Shown here piece after piece: positions 7,471-15,432 of a stretch of 32,102 nt of DNA. The notes beneath the pieces are model-generated. The model was given only the letters and a program-made list of their open reading frames with translations. It was not told where the DNA came from and made no database searches. The position numbers and the translations under genes were made by a program. Every line of letters starts with the position of its first letter. Within the stretch, counting starts at the first letter, position 1. Source of the stretch: Anaerolineae bacterium CG2_30_57_67 (GTDB taxonomy: Bacteria > Chloroflexota > Anaerolineae > Anaerolineales > Villigracilaceae); assembly GCA_001872455.1 (NCBI GenBank), contig MNXJ01000030.1, forward strand, positions 1-32,102, read 5' to 3'.

Positions 7471-8661
7471 ATGCGACGCGCCTTGTTTCTCTTGTTCCTG
7501 CTGACCTCCTGCCAGGCCCAAACCCACCCATCTGTTTATTTATGGGATGGCGCAACGCTGTATACCCTGCAGACGGATGTGGCCACCCCGGCGCAACTGG
7601 CCGCCCAAATCAGCGCGCCGCTGAATCAGGCTGACCACGTCCTGCTCAACGGGAAACTCATCCCGGCTGAAATGGTTTTACCGGCTGGCAGTTTTACCCT
7701 GCAAATTGAGCGCGCCGTCGCCTTTCGGCTGGTGACGCCTGACGGCGAAAAAAGCCTGCTTTCCGCCGCGCTCACGCTTGGACAAGCGCTGCACGAAAGC
7801 GGATATACGTTTTACGCCCAGGATTTTCTCGTCCCGCCCGCATCCACCCCGCTGACGGATGGGCTGACGGCAGAACTACGCCCATCACGTCTGCTGACTA
7901 TTCGCCTCAGCGGGCAAACCGTCACCATCCGCTCGGCGGCGCAAACTGTCGGGCAGGCGCTGGCCGAAGCCGGGGCGCCGCTGCTTGGGCTTGACTCCAG
8001 CCTGCCAGCCGAGTCTGCGCCGCTGCCCGCCAACGGAGAGATTCAACTCATCCGTCAGACAGAAACGCTCTCCCTAACGTTAAAATCCATTCCCTTCCAA
8101 AATCAATACACCGATAGCGCCGACCTGCCGCTGGGCGTCGAAGATATTCTTTCGCCAGGCACACCTGGCGTGGCTTTGCGCGCCACCCGCATCCGCTTGG
8201 TCAACGGCGTCGAGACCACCCGCACCGAAGCGCCAGAAAAGGTCATTCTGCCGCCGCAAGACCGCATCACCGGACGCGGCACACAAATTCGTCTGCAAAC
8301 GCTCACCGCGCCGGGCGGCCCGCTTCAGTACTGGCGCGCCATTTCGATGTACGCCACGTCCTACTCACCCTGTCGTTCCGGCGTGCCGGGGCGCTGCTTC
8401 AACAGCACCGCCAGCGGCCTGCCGGTTCAACGCGGCGTAGTGGCATTCAGCCGCGCCTGGTATAGCCAACTGGCAGGCGCACAGGTTTACGTCCCTGGCT
8501 ATGGGCTCGCCGTCGTTGCAGATGTAGGCGGCGGTTTCCCAGATGGCCGCGCCTGGATTGACCTGGGTTACAGTGACGCCGATTGGCAGAATTGGGGCGG
8601 TTGGGTAACCGTATATTTTCTTGCGCCCGCCCCGGCCAGCGTACCCTATTTCTTGGAATAA
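7471..8661 (+). CDS. YabE-like lipoprotein: DUF348/G5 region and C-terminal 3D domain
   Basis: 396 residues. It starts MRRALFLLFLLTSCQAQ, a lipoprotein signal with lipobox LTSC (Cys14). Two or three ubiquitin-like DUF348 repeats follow (about 30-190; the LGQALHESGY and VGQALAEAGAPL segments mark them), then a G5-like stretch (about 190-275, with VRLVNGVETTRTEAPE-type features). The C-terminal 3D domain (about 285-390) starts at MYATSYSPC and keeps two of the three aspartates (VVADVGGG and WIDLGYSD); the first is replaced in the VAFSRAW segment. YabE/Rpf-like proteins of this layout remodel peptidoglycan. In Bacillus yabE also lies near ksgA (rsmA), the gene that follows here after 10 bases. 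The catalytic role is inferred. Confidence 0.85.
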   Translation: MRRALFLLFLLTSCQAQTHPSVYLWDGATLYTLQTDVATPAQLAAQISAPLNQADHVLLNGKLIPAEMVLPAGSFTLQIERAVAFRLVTPDGEKSLLSAALTLGQALHESGYTFYAQDFLVPPASTPLTDGLTAELRPSRLLTIRLSGQTVTIRSAAQTVGQALAEAGAPLLGLDSSLPAESAPLPANGEIQLIRQTETLSLTLKSIPFQNQYTDSADLPLGVEDILSPGTPGVALRATRIRLVNGVETTRTEAPEKVILPPQDRITGRGTQIRLQTLTAPGGPLQYWRAISMYATSYSPCRSGVPGRCFNSTASGLPVQRGVVAFSRAWYSQLAGAQVYVPGYGLAVVADVGGGFPDGRAWIDLGYSDADWQNWGGWVTVYFLAPAPASVPYFLE

Positions 8662-8671
8662 GAGATGTGCG

Positions 8672-9502
8672 ATGAATACTTTCGACCCGCCCAACATTGG
8701 CAAATTGATGCAAGATTACGACCTGAAAGCGCATAAATCGCTGGGGCAGAACTTCTTGCGCGACCCGGAAATTCTCGCCCAAATTGTCGCCGCGGCGGAA
8801 GTAACCCGCACTGAACACGCGCTGGAAATTGGGCCTGGCCTGGGAAGCTTGACGGTTCTCCTGGCGCAAGCTGCCAAAACAGTGACTGCGGTGGAGTTGG
8901 ACGAGCGGCTTTTCCCGGCGCTGAAGCGGGTGCTGGCGTCCTTCGACAATGTGCGGCTGGTGCATGGCGATATTCTCAACCTTTCGGCGGCAGAATTGGG
9001 GCTGAAAGAAGGCTATCTAGTGGTGGCAAATGTGCCTTACTACATCACTTCGGCCATTTTCCGTCACTTGCTGGAGACGACTCCGCGCCCGCGCCGCATC
9101 GTGCTGACCGTGCAAAAAGAAGTTGCCGAGCGGGTTTGCGCCGCGCCCGGCGACTTGAGTCTGCTGGCGTTGAGCGTGCAAGTCTATGGAACGCCGTGCA
9201 TCATGGCACAAATTCCCGCTGGAGCGTTTTACCCACCGCCCAAGGTGGATTCCGCTGTGCTGCGGGTGGATATTGCTCCGCAACCGATGATTGCCGCGCC
9301 ACTGCTGGAGCGTTTCTTCCGCCTCAGCAAAGCTGGCTTCAGTCAGAAACGCAAAACCCTGCGGAATAGTTTGTCCGCAGGGTTGAGAATCGCGCCGCAA
9401 GCCGCCGCCGCGCTGTTGGAAAAAGCAGAGATTAACCCAATGCGCCGCGCAGAGACGCTGACTCTGGCTGAGTGGGCAACACTAACTGCGCAAGACGATT
9501 AG
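8672..9502 (+). CDS. rsmA: 16S rRNA (adenine(1518)-N(6)/adenine(1519)-N(6))-dimethyltransferase
   Basis: 276 residues, the usual size for RsmA/KsgA, which dimethylates two adjacent adenines in the 3' hairpin of 16S rRNA using S-adenosylmethionine. Seen: the N-terminal KSLGQNFLRD motif, the SAM-binding ALEIGPGLGSLT loop, an acidic VELDERL strand, and the catalytic motif ANVPYYI (an NxPY variant with Val). The C-terminal helical part contains AGFSQKRKTLRNSL, also diagnostic. The start at ATG 8672 was chosen over an earlier start at 8621, since that would overlap the previous gene and add residues absent from the family. The gene converges with a glycosyltransferase gene and overlaps it by 4 bases. 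Confidence 0.96.
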   Translation: MNTFDPPNIGKLMQDYDLKAHKSLGQNFLRDPEILAQIVAAAEVTRTEHALEIGPGLGSLTVLLAQAAKTVTAVELDERLFPALKRVLASFDNVRLVHGDILNLSAAELGLKEGYLVVANVPYYITSAIFRHLLETTPRPRRIVLTVQKEVAERVCAAPGDLSLLALSVQVYGTPCIMAQIPAGAFYPPPKVDSAVLRVDIAPQPMIAAPLLERFFRLSKAGFSQKRKTLRNSLSAGLRIAPQAAAALLEKAEINPMRRAETLTLAEWATLTAQDD

Positions 9503-10248
9503 GCTTTTCGCGCCGCCGCGCCGCGCGCGCGCAGGTCGCGGTAATTCCATTTCACCTGCCAGATGCGGACGGCGGCTTCTATCTGAATTTTGAGCGACAT
9601 TTTGGATTTTCCCCAGCGCCGGTCGGCAAAATAGATGGGAATTTGCGCGAAGCGGTAGCGCAGACACCAGGCCATGTAGGCCATCTCCACCAAAAAAATG
9701 TAGCCGTTGGCGTCAATCCGCTCCAGCGGCATGGCGCGCAAAACCTCGGCGCGCCACAGGCGGTAGCCAGTGGTTACGTCGCGCAAGTCAAAGCCAAGGA
9801 TGGCACGCGCGTAAAAATTACCAAAAGCGGAAAGTGCCTTGCGCCATGCGGGCCAGCGCTCGTCTACACTGCCGCCGGGGACGTAGCGCGAACCGAGCGC
9901 GACATCCTCGCCCGATTCAATGGCCGCAACCATTTCGACCAAACGCGCCGGGTCGTGTGAGAAATCAGCGTCCATTTGACCAACAATTTGTGCGCCCGCC
10001 GCCATCACCGTTTGAAAGGCATCCAGGTACGCGCTTCGCAGTCCCATCTTTGCGCTACGATGAATCACGCTCATGTGGCCGGGGTGCTGCGCGGCCAATT
10101 TATCAGCCAACTCGCCAGTGCCATCCGGGCTGTTATCGTCTACCACGCACAGATTCAAATCGGCGAGGGCAAGCGCAAAAAAAGCGGAAACCAGCCGGGG
10201 CAGGTTTTCCGCTTCATTGTACGTGGGAGTGATGACTGTGACCTTCAA
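9499..10248 (-). CDS. Dolichol/polyprenyl-phosphate mannosyltransferase-like glycosyltransferase (GT2)
   Basis: 249 residues, DPM1-like GT2 enzyme that would move a sugar from a nucleotide donor to a polyprenyl-phosphate carrier at the inner face of the membrane. Seen: VITPTYNEAENL at the N-terminus, VVDDNSPDGTGEL, the metal-binding QMDADFSHDP (DxD type), GSRYVPGG, and DVTTGYRLWRAEVL near residue 170. There is no C-terminal membrane helix, so it belongs to the short, soluble DPM form. The start is a TTG at 10248, 8 bases after the response-regulator stop, with GGGAAGG just before it. Being the last gene of the roadblock/V4R/regulator operon is unusual for a glycosyltransferase. The sugar and acceptor are not known. 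Confidence 0.88.
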   Translation of the reverse strand: MKVTVITPTYNEAENLPRLVSAFFALALADLNLCVVDDNSPDGTGELADKLAAQHPGHMSVIHRSAKMGLRSAYLDAFQTVMAAGAQIVGQMDADFSHDPARLVEMVAAIESGEDVALGSRYVPGGSVDERWPAWRKALSAFGNFYARAILGFDLRDVTTGYRLWRAEVLRAMPLERIDANGYIFLVEMAYMAWCLRYRFAQIPIYFADRRWGKSKMSLKIQIEAAVRIWQVKWNYRDLRARGAAARKA

Positions 10249-10256
10249 ACCTTCCC

Positions 10257-11111
10257 TTACTTGCGCCGCTGGAGCAACTCCGCCTTCAATGCGGCAACAT
10301 CAGATGGACGCGGCTCGCCAGGATTGAGGCGCGCAGAGCGCACTACCAAGTGATTTTTGGCCGACATGACCTGATCGCGGTCTTTGATGGGGTAGAAGTA
10401 ATCCAGTGATTGCTCCAGCCGGGTACGAATGCGTTCTTCGATTGGCTGAACGTTCTCCGGTTCCACAATCAAGGCAAAATCAGTCGGGGAAATATGGCCG
10501 AGAAAGTCATTAGTTCCGGCAACATCACGCATTGCGTTCTGAATCATCAAGCTGACAGCGCGCATGACATCGTCAGAAGCAACAAAACCGTAATGCTCAC
10601 GGAACACATCCAGCCCATCCAGCGAGACAAGTAAAATGGCCTGGCTGTTACGCTGAACCGCTTCTACCAAACGCTCATCCACCAGCTGACCTTCCGGCAA
10701 GCCGGTCACCGGGTTGGTGATGGTATCCTGGCTGGCACGGCGTAAGGCATTGCGAACCCGCAAACGCAACTCCTGCACGTCAAAGGGCTTGGTGATGTAA
10801 TCATCCGCTCCCAGCTCAAGGCCGTGCAAACGGTCGGCGCGGTCGCGCTTTTCGGTCAGAAAAATGATAGGAATATTGTTGGTTTTGCGGTCAGAGCGCA
10901 GACGGCGGGCGACTTCGTAGCCGTCAATATCCGGCAGGCGGATATCAAGGATAATCAGATCAGGGCGGGCAGTTGTTGCCGCGCGAACGCCATCTTCGCC
11001 CCAGTTAACAGTGAAGACTTCGTAGCTTTGAACGCGGAAATAGGCGTTGAGCATATCCGCCACGTCTAAGTCATCTTCGACAATCAGGATTTTTGGTTTG
11101 ACCTCGGGCAC
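10257..11111 (-). CDS. Response regulator with receiver domain and degenerate GGDEF domain
   Basis: 284 residues from a GTG at 11111, which has GCGAGGA correctly spaced before it. An upstream ATG at 11213 lies inside the preceding gene and is rejected. The receiver domain (about 5-120) has the acidic pair in ILIVEDD, phospho-acceptor Asp56 in ILDIRLPDIDG, and the conserved lysine in DDYITKPF. The C-terminal half (about 130-260) has the GGDEF fold, beginning NPVTGLPEGQLV and with LVSLDGLDVF, but the active-site loop reads GHISPTDF where GGDEF or GGDDF is expected. It should therefore not make cyclic di-GMP; it may bind GTP or a partner. The gene lies 10 bases after the V4R gene. Confidence 0.88.
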   Translation of the reverse strand: MPEVKPKILIVEDDLDVADMLNAYFRVQSYEVFTVNWGEDGVRAATTARPDLIILDIRLPDIDGYEVARRLRSDRKTNNIPIIFLTEKRDRADRLHGLELGADDYITKPFDVQELRLRVRNALRRASQDTITNPVTGLPEGQLVDERLVEAVQRNSQAILLVSLDGLDVFREHYGFVASDDVMRAVSLMIQNAMRDVAGTNDFLGHISPTDFALIVEPENVQPIEERIRTRLEQSLDYFYPIKDRDQVMSAKNHLVVRSARLNPGEPRPSDVAALKAELLQRRK

Positions 11112-11121
11112 AGCGTCCTCG

Positions 11122-11757
11122 CTAGGCAATCGGTTCTTTCTGGATGATAAATTCACAAACATCATCGCCCAAGCCAATACACTTGGACTCATTGACACGA
11201 AATTCGTTGCCACCGGAAACCCATTTCAGGCCTTCCTGAAGCAAGCCAACTGCCACGAAGCAAACAGGTTTGTCTACCCCGCTGCGGCCCCAACAAACCG
11301 GGCATTTGTGAATGGTGTAAACGAATTCGTTTTCGCGTTCTTCCACCGTGCTTAACTGGTCAGAAACCTGGCTAAAAATTTTTGCCATGGCCGGGATGCC
11401 GATGCGCATTTTTGCCTGTAACGGCAAAACCTTGAAGGCCAAGTCGCCCGCACCAGCCAGCGCGCCAAAGTTGCGCAATGCATCAGCAAAGGTGGCGCGC
11501 CCGGCGCGCAAGGCCAAACCGCGTCCGCCACGCGGGCCGTACATTTCTTCCAAAGCAATATTGATAGATGAAATATCGGCAAAATCGAATTGTTTTTCAA
11601 GGTTATCGGGCGGGTAATTATCAATGGTCGCGCTCAACCCGGCCATATTGAGAATGGCGTTCAGACCATTCTTGCCCATAACCTCTTCAAGCGCTTTAAT
11701 CATAATCAGACCAAATTTATTTGGGTAGTACAGTCCGGCTTTTTGAATGGGGCTCAT
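11122..11757 (-). CDS. V4R-domain protein (4-vinyl reductase-like, small-molecule-binding)
   Basis: 211 residues from ATG 11757, with GGAG about 7 bases upstream; an earlier start at 11844 would overlap the roadblock gene. The C-terminal part (about 130-208) is a V4R domain with a run of cysteines, HKCPVCWGR, KPVC, ESKC and DDVCEF, and GGNEFRVNESKCIGLGD in between. V4R domains occur in XylR/DmpR regulators, BchJ and TRAPP-like folds, and bind small hydrophobic ligands or metal. The N-terminal 120 residues are helical with a GPRGGRGLALRAGRATF segment that recurs in related bacterial V4R proteins. It sits 13 bases after the roadblock gene and 10 before the response regulator, so a joint signalling role is likely. 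The ligand is not known. Confidence 0.82.
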   Translation of the reverse strand: MSPIQKAGLYYPNKFGLIMIKALEEVMGKNGLNAILNMAGLSATIDNYPPDNLEKQFDFADISSINIALEEMYGPRGGRGLALRAGRATFADALRNFGALAGAGDLAFKVLPLQAKMRIGIPAMAKIFSQVSDQLSTVEERENEFVYTIHKCPVCWGRSGVDKPVCFVAVGLLQEGLKWVSGGNEFRVNESKCIGLGDDVCEFIIQKEPIA

Positions 11758-11770
11758 ATTGGTCTCCGCC

Positions 11771-12142
11771 TTAGATAAGTTTTTCCAGGTCTTCAGTAGC
11801 CCGACGCATATCGAGGAAGATGAGGCCGAGCTTGGCCTGTTCACGCGCCAGCGCAGTAAGTACGGCTTCCTCGCCGACAGACATCAGGACAACGAAGCCC
11901 TTTTCGCCTTTGATATAGACTTGCTCCAGCGAACCGCGTCCCAGTTCACTGGCAATGCGCTCGCCAAGCGAAAGCATTGCTGCCGACATGGCTGAAACGC
12001 GGTCTTCCTCGACGCCTTGCGGAAGAGCAGAAGCAATACTCAGCCCATCCACACTAACAATTGCGGATGCTTCGATATCTGGCGATGAGGCCTGCAACTG
12101 ACGCAGGCGGTCTACCATTTGTTGAGTGCGAGATTTAGACAA
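11771..12142 (-). CDS. Roadblock/LC7 domain protein (MglB-like)
   Basis: 123 residues. The start is taken as TTG at 12142 because GGGAGGG (12148-12154) stands 5 bases before it; the ATG at 12172 would place that ribosome-binding site inside the gene. The protein is a single roadblock/LC7 domain: IEASAIVSVDGLSIASALP (about 25-43), then an SAAMLSLGERIASELGRG helix and a GEKGFVVLMSVGEEAVLTAL strand pair. Such proteins dimerise and often regulate small GTPases, as MglB does for MglA, but no GTPase gene is nearby. It is the first gene of the four-gene minus-strand operon with V4R, response regulator and glycosyltransferase, and has its own promoter. Confidence 0.87.
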   Translation of the reverse strand: MSKSRTQQMVDRLRQLQASSPDIEASAIVSVDGLSIASALPQGVEEDRVSAMSAAMLSLGERIASELGRGSLEQVYIKGEKGFVVLMSVGEEAVLTALAREQAKLGLIFLDMRRATEDLEKLI

Positions 12143-12187
12143 AACAACCCTCCCAAAAAAGATTAATTTCATGCTTGTAACGCATGA

Positions 12188-12215
12188 AATGTAGAATAAC
12201 GATTTAGGGTGTCAA
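12188..12215 (-). promoter_or_regulatory. Promoter of the roadblock-V4R-regulator-GT2 operon
   Basis: On the minus strand a perfect -35 TTGACA (12210-12215) and a -10 TACATT (12188-12193) are separated by 16 bp. Transcription would begin near 12181, giving a leader of about 40 bases with a GGGAGGG ribosome-binding site before the TTG start. Confidence 0.6.
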
Positions 12216-12295
12216 GTGAAATTGATGCAATAATTATAGCACGAGACTTGCAAAGAATTTGCACTTTCGCGTATGAAAATGCTGTTTTGTTCGGC

Positions 12296-12301
12296 TATAA
12301 T
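12296..12301 (+). promoter_or_regulatory. -10 box of the L,D-transpeptidase gene (leaderless type)
   Basis: A perfect TATAAT ends 7 bases before the ATG at 12309. No -35 hexamer stands out. The position predicts an mRNA that begins at the start codon, and no Shine-Dalgarno sequence is present. Confidence 0.6.
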
Positions 12302-12308
12302 CTTGGGC

Positions 12309-13484
12309 ATGAAGAAAAGCCTGAATAATCTTTTTTACTGGAACGCCTTGAGCGCCATCGTTATCACCAGCCTTTTACCCGCCCCGGCGCTGGCGCAGGA
12401 AATAAATACACCAGAGTCGGATGCTGGAGCAGTTGTCTGCACGCCCGGGGTGTACGCCCCCGACCCTGGTGAGTGCCTGCCGCTGGGGCCTTCTCAGACG
12501 CTGAATGAAATGGCCGCTTTGGGCATGGTTTACCCGCTGGAACCGTTTCCCGGCATCCACCCATCCGATGCGCTCAACTATGTTCCTTATCAGTATTTCA
12601 AAATGACCGAGCCGTTTACTAACACTTACCCCAGCCTGGAAGCGGCCATTGACAAAACCAGCGCCATCCGCCAGATAGGGCCGGGAAAATTAATTTACAT
12701 CACCTACACCCGTGCGGAAGAAACCCAACGCGGAGTCTATTTTCATCTTCCCTCTGGCGAGTGGATGCCGGGCGCCGGGACACGCGTTTCTGTGCCAATT
12801 TTTCAGGGGTTTGAGTTTCACACGACACCGCGCAACGCTTTTGGCTGGGTACTGGACGAAGCCAAAGTACGTCTTTACCCAGATTTTGGCGGCGAAAATC
12901 CGATTATGCAGACGCTCTCACGGTATAACGTCGTGCAAATTTACAAGATAATGCAGGTGGAAGGCACAGAATGGTTACTGATTGGTCCCAATCAGTGGGT
13001 GGAAGGCCGCCAGGTGGGGGTTGTCTCCCCTAACACCACGCCGCCTGCAGGCGTCAGCAGTGACCGCTGGATTGACGTGAATCTGGTTGAGCAGACTATG
13101 GCGGTTTACGACCATCACCACATGGTCTATGCCACGCTGATTGCCAGCGGGCTTGACCCATTTTTTACGCGCCCGGGAACTTTTCAAATTTACAAGAAAA
13201 AAGAAAGTGAACACATGACCGGCGCTTTCGAGGCCGACCGCTTGGATTATTACGATCTGGAAGATGTGCCTTACACCATGTATTTCGACAAGGCGCGCGC
13301 CATCCACGGCGCGTACTGGCGAGCAATGTTTGGTTACCCACAGTCGCATGGGTGCGTCAATATGTCGGTGGGCGATTCGGCCTGGCTGTTCCAGTGGGCG
13401 CACGAAGGTGATTGGGTATACGTGCATGACCCCAGCGGCGCAACACCGACTGACCCGGCTTTCTACGGCGACGGTGGGGCGTAG
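12309..13484 (+). CDS. Secreted L,D-transpeptidase (YkuD domain)
   Basis: 391 residues. The ATG at 12309 gives a clear Sec signal peptide: MKKSLNN, a hydrophobic core, and cleavage after PAPALA. An ATG at 12273 is rejected because the -10 box would lie inside the gene. The central part (about 110-240) has SH3-like strands with VKVRLY- and NQWVEGRQVG-type wall-binding features. The YkuD catalytic domain (about 250-375) starts with RWIDVNLVEQTMAVY and ends with the HG...SHGC signature: IHGAYWRAMF and SHGC, nucleophile Cys349. Such enzymes make 3-3 cross-links or attach proteins in peptidoglycan using the m-Dap-containing stem. It converges on wecB with a gap of 22 bases. Confidence 0.92.
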   Translation: MKKSLNNLFYWNALSAIVITSLLPAPALAQEINTPESDAGAVVCTPGVYAPDPGECLPLGPSQTLNEMAALGMVYPLEPFPGIHPSDALNYVPYQYFKMTEPFTNTYPSLEAAIDKTSAIRQIGPGKLIYITYTRAEETQRGVYFHLPSGEWMPGAGTRVSVPIFQGFEFHTTPRNAFGWVLDEAKVRLYPDFGGENPIMQTLSRYNVVQIYKIMQVEGTEWLLIGPNQWVEGRQVGVVSPNTTPPAGVSSDRWIDVNLVEQTMAVYDHHHMVYATLIASGLDPFFTRPGTFQIYKKKESEHMTGAFEADRLDYYDLEDVPYTMYFDKARAIHGAYWRAMFGYPQSHGCVNMSVGDSAWLFQWAHEGDWVYVHDPSGATPTDPAFYGDGGA

Positions 13485-13506
13485 AGATTTAAGTGTGGTA
13501 CACCTA

Positions 13507-14634
13507 CTACGCAAGCGCCTGAATAATTTTTTCGGCGGCGTGACCATCGCCATAGGGATTGGCAACGTGAGCCATTTTGGCGTGTTCGGTGGGAGAATCC
13601 AGCAGAAGAAGCGCAGTCTCTTCGATTTTCTGCGCGTCTGATCCGACCAGGCGTACCGTTCCAGCCTGCACACCTTCGGGGCGTTCGGTGACTTCGCGCA
13701 AGACGAGGACGGGAACTCCGAGGCCGGGGGCTTCTTCCTGCAATCCGCCCGAATCGGTTAGAACAAGATGAGCGCGTTTTAGCACATTAACCAGCGGCAG
13801 ATAGTCAAGTGGGGCAATCAGGTGGATGTTGGGTTGACCAGAGAGCAGGCGATAGGCAGGTTCCTGCACGTTGGGGTTGAGATGCACCGGATAGATAAAA
13901 TGCGTCTGGCCGCCGCGACGTTTTGCCAGGGAGAGAATGGCGTGGAAAATTGATTCTAGCGGCGCGCCGAAGTTTTCACGGCGGTGAGCGGTGACGAGGA
14001 CGACTTGCTCCCCGGCGGCTTCGATGGCGGGTAAATCCAGCCCCAGCGGAAGCAGGCTGGCGGTGTCGAAGGGCTGGCGCGCCGCCCAGTGCAGCGCATC
14101 TATGACGGTGTTGCCGGTGACAAGAATATTTTCGGTGGCGACAGATTCGCGCAACAGGTTCTGACGCGCCCATTCGGTGGGAGCAAAATGCAGGTCGGCC
14201 ATTACCCCGGCCAGGCGGCGATTGATTTCTTCGGGGAAGGGCGCAAATTTATCGCCGGTGCGCAAGCCCGCTTCGATGTGCCCAAAGGAAATTTTGTGGT
14301 AATACGCCATCAGTGCGGCGGCCATCACGGTGGTTGTATCTCCCTGCGCGAGAATCCAATCAGGGCGGGTATCGCGCAGAATAGGGTCAAGACCTTCAAG
14401 CGCAGCGGCGGTGAGTTGGGGCAGGCCCTGATTGGGGCGCATCAAGTTCAGGTCGTAATCGGGCGTGATTTGAAAGAGTTCCAGCACTTGATCGAGCATT
14501 TGGCGATGCTGGGCAGTGACGCAGACGACGGACTGAAAACGCGAGTCAGCCTTAAGCAGGCGGATGACGGGAGCTATTTTGATGGCTTCAGGGCGGGTAC
14601 CGAAAATGGAGAGAATTTTCTTAATGTGAGGCAT
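13507..14634 (-). CDS. wecB: UDP-N-acetylglucosamine 2-epimerase (non-hydrolysing)
   Basis: 375 residues, the normal length for WecB/MnaA. It interconverts UDP-GlcNAc and UDP-ManNAc in the cytoplasm, feeding ManNAc into cell-wall or surface polysaccharides. Seen: FGTRPEAIKIAPV at the N-terminus, QGDTTTVMAAAL, HIEAGLRTGD and FPEEINRRL, GNTVIDAL, TAHRRENFG, and the C-terminal UDP-binding DSGGLQEEAPGLG and REVTERPEG. These are all family hallmarks, with no visible gaps. No ManNAc dehydrogenase (wecC) or transferase lies next to it. No strong Shine-Dalgarno sequence is seen; the ATG at 14634 matches the family start. Confidence 0.96.
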   Translation of the reverse strand: MPHIKKILSIFGTRPEAIKIAPVIRLLKADSRFQSVVCVTAQHRQMLDQVLELFQITPDYDLNLMRPNQGLPQLTAAALEGLDPILRDTRPDWILAQGDTTTVMAAALMAYYHKISFGHIEAGLRTGDKFAPFPEEINRRLAGVMADLHFAPTEWARQNLLRESVATENILVTGNTVIDALHWAARQPFDTASLLPLGLDLPAIEAAGEQVVLVTAHRRENFGAPLESIFHAILSLAKRRGGQTHFIYPVHLNPNVQEPAYRLLSGQPNIHLIAPLDYLPLVNVLKRAHLVLTDSGGLQEEAPGLGVPVLVLREVTERPEGVQAGTVRLVGSDAQKIEETALLLLDSPTEHAKMAHVANPYGDGHAAEKIIQALA

Positions 14635-14712
14635 GGGGTTTTAGGTTGTGGTTTCAGGCTTTATGGTTACGTTGAAGCAGTTTGTTACGCCCGCCATGAG
14701 GTACAGTGTGCA

Positions 14713-15432
14713 CTACCTGACCCGAATGTAAATACGTTTATTGATAGCGCCCTTCGATTTGTAATCTGCCACGCTGATTTTGCCGACTTCGGCAGTATTC
14801 TGAACATGCGTGCCGCCATCGGCCTGTAAATCCAGTCCGACAATTTCCACCGTGCGGATTTCGGCGATGCCTTCGGGAAGCAGGTTGATTTTGGTGCGAA
14901 TCAGGTCGGGGATTTGGAAGGCTTGTTCACGCGGCAGGATGTTGACACGCACCTGGCGCGCGGCGACCACTTCGCGGTTAATGGCGGCTTCAATTTCGGC
15001 CACCAGTTCGGCGCGCAGGTTGGCAAATTCAAAATCCATACGGCCTTCCAATGGCTCCATATTGCCGCCAGTGACCTGCGCCCCGTAATCGCGGAAGACG
15101 CATCCGCAGAGAATGTGCATGGCGGTGTGCGTCCGCATCAGCGCGTGACGGCGCTGCCAGTCGATCGTCCCGCTGACGGGAGCGCCGACCGCCGGCAACG
15201 GTGACTCGCCGCCGAGGAAGTGCAGCACATCGCCGCCCTGTTTTTTGACCTGCGTCACCGGAAAAACAACGTCGCTGACGGTTAATTCACCAAAATCGCA
15301 GGGCTGGCCGCCCCCGCCCGGATAAAACGCCGACCGGTCGAGAATCACCGCGCGGGCGGCTTCGTCCACCGCCGTCACAACCGCGTCAAATTGTTTCAAA
15401 TAAGCGTCGGTCTGGTAGAGCAGTGCAGTCAT
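14713..15432 (-). CDS. Alanyl-tRNA editing protein, AlaX type
   Basis: 239 residues, a free-standing editing domain related to the C-terminal half of alanyl-tRNA synthetase; it removes wrongly attached serine or glycine from tRNA-Ala. Seen: an N-terminal beta-barrel part (about 1-90) with FYPGGGGQP, then the zinc-site motif HTAMH (His102, His106) and a second metal motif reading ADGGTH (Asp205, His209). In many AlaX proteins the last motif begins with cysteine (CGGTH); here Asp replaces it, a variant I believe also occurs in other free-standing members. The gene's start overlaps the stop of the lysine-dehydrogenase-like gene by 4 bases (ATGA), so both are made together, though the functional link is unclear. 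Confidence 0.9.
   Translation of the reverse strand: MTALLYQTDAYLKQFDAVVTAVDEAARAVILDRSAFYPGGGGQPCDFGELTVSDVVFPVTQVKKQGGDVLHFLGGESPLPAVGAPVSGTIDWQRRHALMRTHTAMHILCGCVFRDYGAQVTGGNMEPLEGRMDFEFANLRAELVAEIEAAINREVVAARQVRVNILPREQAFQIPDLIRTKINLLPEGIAEIRTVEIVGLDLQADGGTHVQNTAEVGKISVADYKSKGAINKRIYIRVR

Noticed and set aside
6018-7500. Frameshifted histidine kinase
   Set aside because: No kinase motifs appear in any frame after the second PAS domain, and a terminator starts at the stop codon.
10257-11111. Active diguanylate cyclase
   Set aside because: The active-site loop is GHISPTDF, without GGDEF or GGDDF.
11112-11213. Longer response-regulator start at 11213
   Set aside because: It overlaps the V4R gene by about 90 bases, while the GTG at 11111 has a good ribosome-binding site.
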